Part shown: piece by piece, positions 63,848 to 64,000 of the stretch
Position numbering within the stretch: the stretch's first letter is position 1
How the letters are laid out: each line of letters starts with the position of its first letter
NCBI GenBank assembly: GCA_963971535.1
Contig: OZ020598.1
Span: forward strand, 98,577,674-98,641,673
Source of the DNA: Notolepis coatsorum
Taxonomy: Eukaryota > Chordata > Actinopteri > Aulopiformes > Paralepididae
DNA length: 64,000 nt
Direction of reading: 5' to 3'
The notes under the pieces: model-generated
Database searches by the model: none
Seen by the model: the letters and a program-made list of their open reading frames with translations, nothing else
Told to the model about the DNA's origin: nothing
Program-made: the position numbers and the translations under genes

Positions 63848-64000
63848 TTAACTCATTCAGCGCCAATCACGAGTATAGTCGGGTTAACTTGCCATCGCTT
63901 GAGCGCCAATCACGAGTATAGTCGGGTTTTGGTCGTTATTTCTTTTATTAGCGATATCCATTCATTTTCATCCATCCAGCCTGATGTTATCGTTGGGAAT
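63848..64000 (+). mobile_element. Possible TTAA-type element running off the window
   Basis: TTAACTCATTCAGCGCCAAT resembles the TTAACxC ends of the MITEs above. AGCGCCAATCACGAGTATAG is directly repeated at 63858 and 63901. The right end lies beyond the window. Confidence 0.4.

Overview
The window looks like an intergenic, transposon-dense piece of a ray-finned (teleost) fish nuclear genome. The grounds are protein families typical of fish genomes (NSF, SAMD3-like, G2E3/HECT-like and integrase-core multicopy genes), split genes with GT/AG splice sites, tRNA-headed SINEs, several LINE clades, Ty3/gypsy LTR elements, hAT, pogo and TTAA-type MITEs, and microsatellites. The species cannot be named from the sequence. 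I see no intact single-copy gene; the gene-like sequence is decayed, chimeric or transposon-derived.

Layout. 0-9.7 kb: LINE fragments, three TTAA MITEs and dispersed repeats. 9.7-28.8 kb: a plus-strand, multi-exon HECT/G2E3-like gene whose splice sites and phases can still be followed but which carries stops and frameshifts. Its introns hold a SINE, MITEs and a 2.2-kb hAT-type element. One of its HECT exons is split by a 6.6-kb transposon (21386-27966) with inverted repeats of about 0.7 kb. That transposon carries a broken gene of a large multicopy family and has itself been hit by a hAT MITE with a perfect 8-bp target duplication. 28.9-33.2 kb: MITEs and a LINE reverse-transcriptase fragment.

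33.2-42.6 kb: a minus-strand integrase-core gene of a fish multicopy family. One of its exons is interrupted by a 6.2-kb block made of an inverted NSF/SAMD3-like cassette plus a 4.2-kb hAT-like element, which contains a MITE, which contains a SINE. 42.7-46.5 kb: a Ty3/gypsy element (5' LTR, tRNA-Leu-type primer site, gag, protease, RT, RNase H, integrase) with frameshifts and no visible 3' LTR. 46.5-50.1 kb: MITE remnants and the pol part of a second gypsy element whose integrase runs directly into NSF sequence.

50.1-56.2 kb: the most striking region, a tandem array of four copies of a chimeric cassette. Each copy joins an intronless C-terminal half of NSF (D2 ATPase) to C-terminal, first-exon and internal-exon pieces of SAMD3-like/multicopy genes, with an internal inversion. 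Units repeat at 1354 bp. Shared lesions give an order of events, and the last unit keeps a 300-codon open frame covering D2. 56.2-64 kb: microsatellites, a LINE tail, a pogo-like transposase with a C-terminal PHD finger but without most of its catalytic core, a second gypsy 5' end (174-bp LTR) and small inverted repeats.

The window therefore reads as a nest of mobile elements and rearranged multicopy genes rather than a pathway. The parts to follow up are the NSF/SAMD3 cassette array, the large terminal-inverted-repeat transposon and the shared TTAA MITE families.
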